Assembly (NCBI RefSeq): GCF_001866645.1
Contig: NZ_MLYP01000071.1
Coordinates: 1-63,606 of the forward strand
Reading direction: 5' to 3'
Length of the DNA stretch: 63,606 nt
Source of the DNA: Streptomyces colonosanans
GTDB taxonomy: Bacteria; Actinomycetota; Actinomycetes; Streptomycetales; Streptomycetaceae
Part shown: one piece after another, positions 62,262 to 63,606 of the stretch
How the letters are laid out: each line of letters starts with the position of its first letter
Position numbering within the stretch: position 1 is the first letter of the stretch
Program-made: the position numbers and the translations under genes
Notes under the pieces: generated by a model
Databases searched by the model: none
What the model was told of the DNA's origin: nothing
Seen by the model: the letters and a program-made list of their open reading frames with translations, nothing else

Positions 62262-62579
62262 GAGCCCGACGTGGAGGACGAACCCGAGGCCGTCATGCGG
62301 CGCCCCGATGTCATGGTGATCGCCGAAGAGGACATGGACACGGAGGGCTCCATCGACCCCCGTGCGCTCGTCGCCGCCATCGAAATCGTCTCCCGTTCCA
62401 ATCCGGACAACGACTGGGTGGGCAAGATCCGCGACTATCCCCTGATGGGCATCCCCGTCTACGCGATCTTCGACCCGCGCACCGGCACCGGCGCCGTCCT
62501 CTCCGACATCCACCCGACCCCCAATGGCCCCCGCTACCGGTATTCATTTGCAGTGCATCGGGGTTCACCCCGGTGGTGA
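62262..62579 (+). pseudogene. Uma2-family (PD-(D/E)XK) nuclease fragment
   Basis: The plus strand encodes RRPDVMVIAEEDMDTEGSIDPRALVAAIEIVSRSNPDNDWVGKIRDYPLMGIPVYAIFDPRTGTGAVL. This is the central part of Uma2/DUF820 proteins, including the PDV, the EIVSRSN active-site strand and the K of VGKIRDY. About 80 N-terminal residues are missing, and the C-terminus turns into unrelated sequence (AVHRGSPRW) near 62548. Confidence 0.65.
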
Positions 62580-62595
62580 AGCGAATCTGAAGGGG

Positions 62596-62634
62596 CGACG
62601 CGGAGCGTCGGGGTGGTTTTCCGGCGGAGCCGGA
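62596..62634. other. Two adjacent hairpins with the same CGGAG loop
   Basis: CGACG-CGGAG-CGTCG (62596-62610) and TCCGG-CGGAG-CCGGA (62620-62634). Both have 5-bp stems and identical loops. They lie between the Uma2 fragment and the tnpA remnant. Confidence 0.45.
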
Positions 62635-62644
62635 CAGGGCTTCA

Positions 62645-62804
62645 CATGGGGCGGGTCGCTTTCGATGTCCGGTACCGCCCGCATGGTCTCCTCCATGCAC
62701 CACAGATGATCATCTGTGAACACCTTGTACCGGAACTCGGTCATAAAGTCCAAGTGAACATGCATCACGAAAAATCACTGCCGACCAATCCGGATATTCT
62801 GCAT
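62645..62804 (-). pseudogene. tnpA: IS200/IS605-type tnpA remnant
   Basis: The minus strand reads QNIRIGRQ, an in-frame TGA, then FFVMHVHLDFMTEFRYKVFTDDHLWCMEETMRAVPDIE. This is the N-terminal region of Y1 transposases (HVHLVFVTKYR-KVFTDEHL pattern). The internal stop and the loss of everything after about 45 residues, including the HUH motif and catalytic Tyr, make it inactive. An 18-bp perfect palindrome CACAGATGATCATCTGTG lies inside it at 62701-62718. It is divergent from tnpB. Confidence 0.7.
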
Positions 62805-62838
62805 CTCGGCCATAACTCAGGTACGTAGAGTCCTCGGT

Positions 62839-63606
62839 GTGCAGCTTCGGTACAGCTTCCGCTTGTACCCGCAGCCAGGCCAGCGCACTGCGCTGGCCAG
62901 GGCGTTCGGGTGCGCTCGTGTCGTGTTCAACGACGCGGTGCGCGCCCGCGAGGACGCCCGCAGGCAGGGCCTGCCGTTCCCGAAGGCCGCGGACCTGTCC
63001 CGCACCCTGATCACCCAGGCCAAACACACCGCCGAGCGGTCCTGGCTGGGCGAGGTCTCCGCAGTGGTGCTGCAGCAGTCCCTGCGCGACGCCGAGAGCG
63101 CCTATCGCAACTTCTTCGCCTCGCTGAAAGGCGAACGCAAGGGCCCGAAGCTGGGCGCGCCGCGCATGAAGTCCCGTAAGGACGCACGGCAGTCGATCCG
63201 GTTCACCACAAACGCCCGCTGGTCCCTCACACCGGCCGGGCGGCTGAACCTGCCGAAGATCGGTGAAGTGCGGGTGAAGTGGTCTCGCACCCTGCCGGCT
63301 GTCCCGTCCAGCGTCACCGTGATCAAGGACGCTGCGGGCCGGTACTTCGCCTCTTTCGTCATCGACACCGACCCCGCCGCCGACGCGGCCCGCATGCCCA
63401 AGGCCGACCAGAGCATCGGCATCGACCTCGGACTGACCCATTTCGCCGTCCTGTCCGACGGCACGAAGATCGACTCCCCGCGGTTCCTGCGCCGCGCGGA
63501 GAAGAAGCTCAAGAAGGCCCAGCGGGACCTGTCCCGCAAGCAGAAGGGATCCAAGAACAGGGAGAAGGCTCGTCTGAAGGTCGCTCGCGCCCACGCGAAG
63601 GTGACC
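62839..63606 (+). CDS. tnpB: IS605-family TnpB (RNA-guided nuclease), truncated by the window end
   Basis: First 256 residues of a TnpB protein. The N-terminal YSFRLYPQPGQRTALARAFGCARVVFNDAVRARE is the family hallmark. The WED/REC-like region follows, and the first RuvC aspartate is in GIDLGLTHFAVLSDG (about residue 195). Later RuvC residues and the zinc finger lie beyond 63606. It starts with GTG, 34 bases from the tnpA remnant and divergent from it. The frame is open throughout what is visible, so it may still be active although its tnpA partner is dead. Confidence 0.85.
   Translation, partial: MQLRYSFRLYPQPGQRTALARAFGCARVVFNDAVRAREDARRQGLPFPKAADLSRTLITQAKHTAERSWLGEVSAVVLQQSLRDAESAYRNFFASLKGERKGPKLGAPRMKSRKDARQSIRFTTNARWSLTPAGRLNLPKIGEVRVKWSRTLPAVPSSVTVIKDAAGRYFASFVIDTDPAADAARMPKADQSIGIDLGLTHFAVLSDGTKIDSPRFLRRAEKKLKKAQRDLSRKQKGSKNREKARLKVARAHAKVT

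Noticed and set aside
62701..62718. 18-bp palindrome CACAGATGATCATCTGTG as an IS end structure
   Set aside because: It lies within the tnpA coding remnant (FTDDHLW), so coding similarity may explain it; not listed as a separate element end.

Overview
The window is from a Streptomyces-type actinomycete. GC is very high throughout, several promoters look leaderless, and the gene content is characteristic: polyphosphate glucokinase, SpoIIE/RsbW-type regulators, DUF397/DUF5753 pairs and a bldK oligopeptide permease operon next to typA. No rRNA or tRNA gene was recognised. The left edge cuts through a repeat just downstream of xseA. The right edge cuts through a tnpB gene.

Layout. 1-6.6 kb is housekeeping: xseA, ispH, ppgK, a DUF6542 membrane protein, ychF, and a monooxygenase-globin fusion divergent from an HxlR regulator. 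6.6-10.3 kb holds a methyltransferase and a GntR/ABC-exporter operon that share a near-identical operator. 10.3-13.2 kb is the most interesting stretch. An NRAMP-related (probably Mg2+) transporter lies behind an M-box riboswitch. A short leader-peptide ORF sits between riboswitch and transporter, and a sister leader peptide precedes a two-gene small-protein unit next door. 13.3-18.7 kb carries a PAP2 phosphatase, two alpha/beta hydrolases, a threonine-synthase-like enzyme, REP-like palindromes and a truncated carboxylesterase. 18.9-27.8 kb is regulatory and envelope: a DUF4190 protein, GntR/UTRA, a SPOR-domain protein with a coupled upstream ORF, NUDIX, RsbW-like and SpoIIE-like proteins, a coiled-coil membrane protein, and a decayed phosphotransferase gene.

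27.7-36.3 kb encodes the succinate dehydrogenase trio, a peptide-binding lipoprotein with unusual linkers, and typA. 36.9-43.2 kb is a complete bldKA-E-type operon. It is followed, in inverted orientation (52.1-46.0 kb), by a second operon with the same five-gene order. A small regulatory island (DinB protein, frameshifted membrane protein, DUF397, XRE, RsbW-like) separates them. A third peptide ABC operon with a different gene order runs 52.7-58.3 kb and converges on an S9 dipeptidyl-peptidase gene, so three peptide importers and a peptidase cluster within about 24 kb.

60.6-63.6 kb is a decaying accessory edge: a small membrane protein, an XRE/DUF397 pair, a Uma2 remnant, a broken IS200-type tnpA and a tnpB running off the end.

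Start codons were chosen from Shine-Dalgarno motifs, leaderless -10 spacing and family N-termini. No database search was possible. All family names rest on motif recognition, and gene coordinates were read from the sequence.
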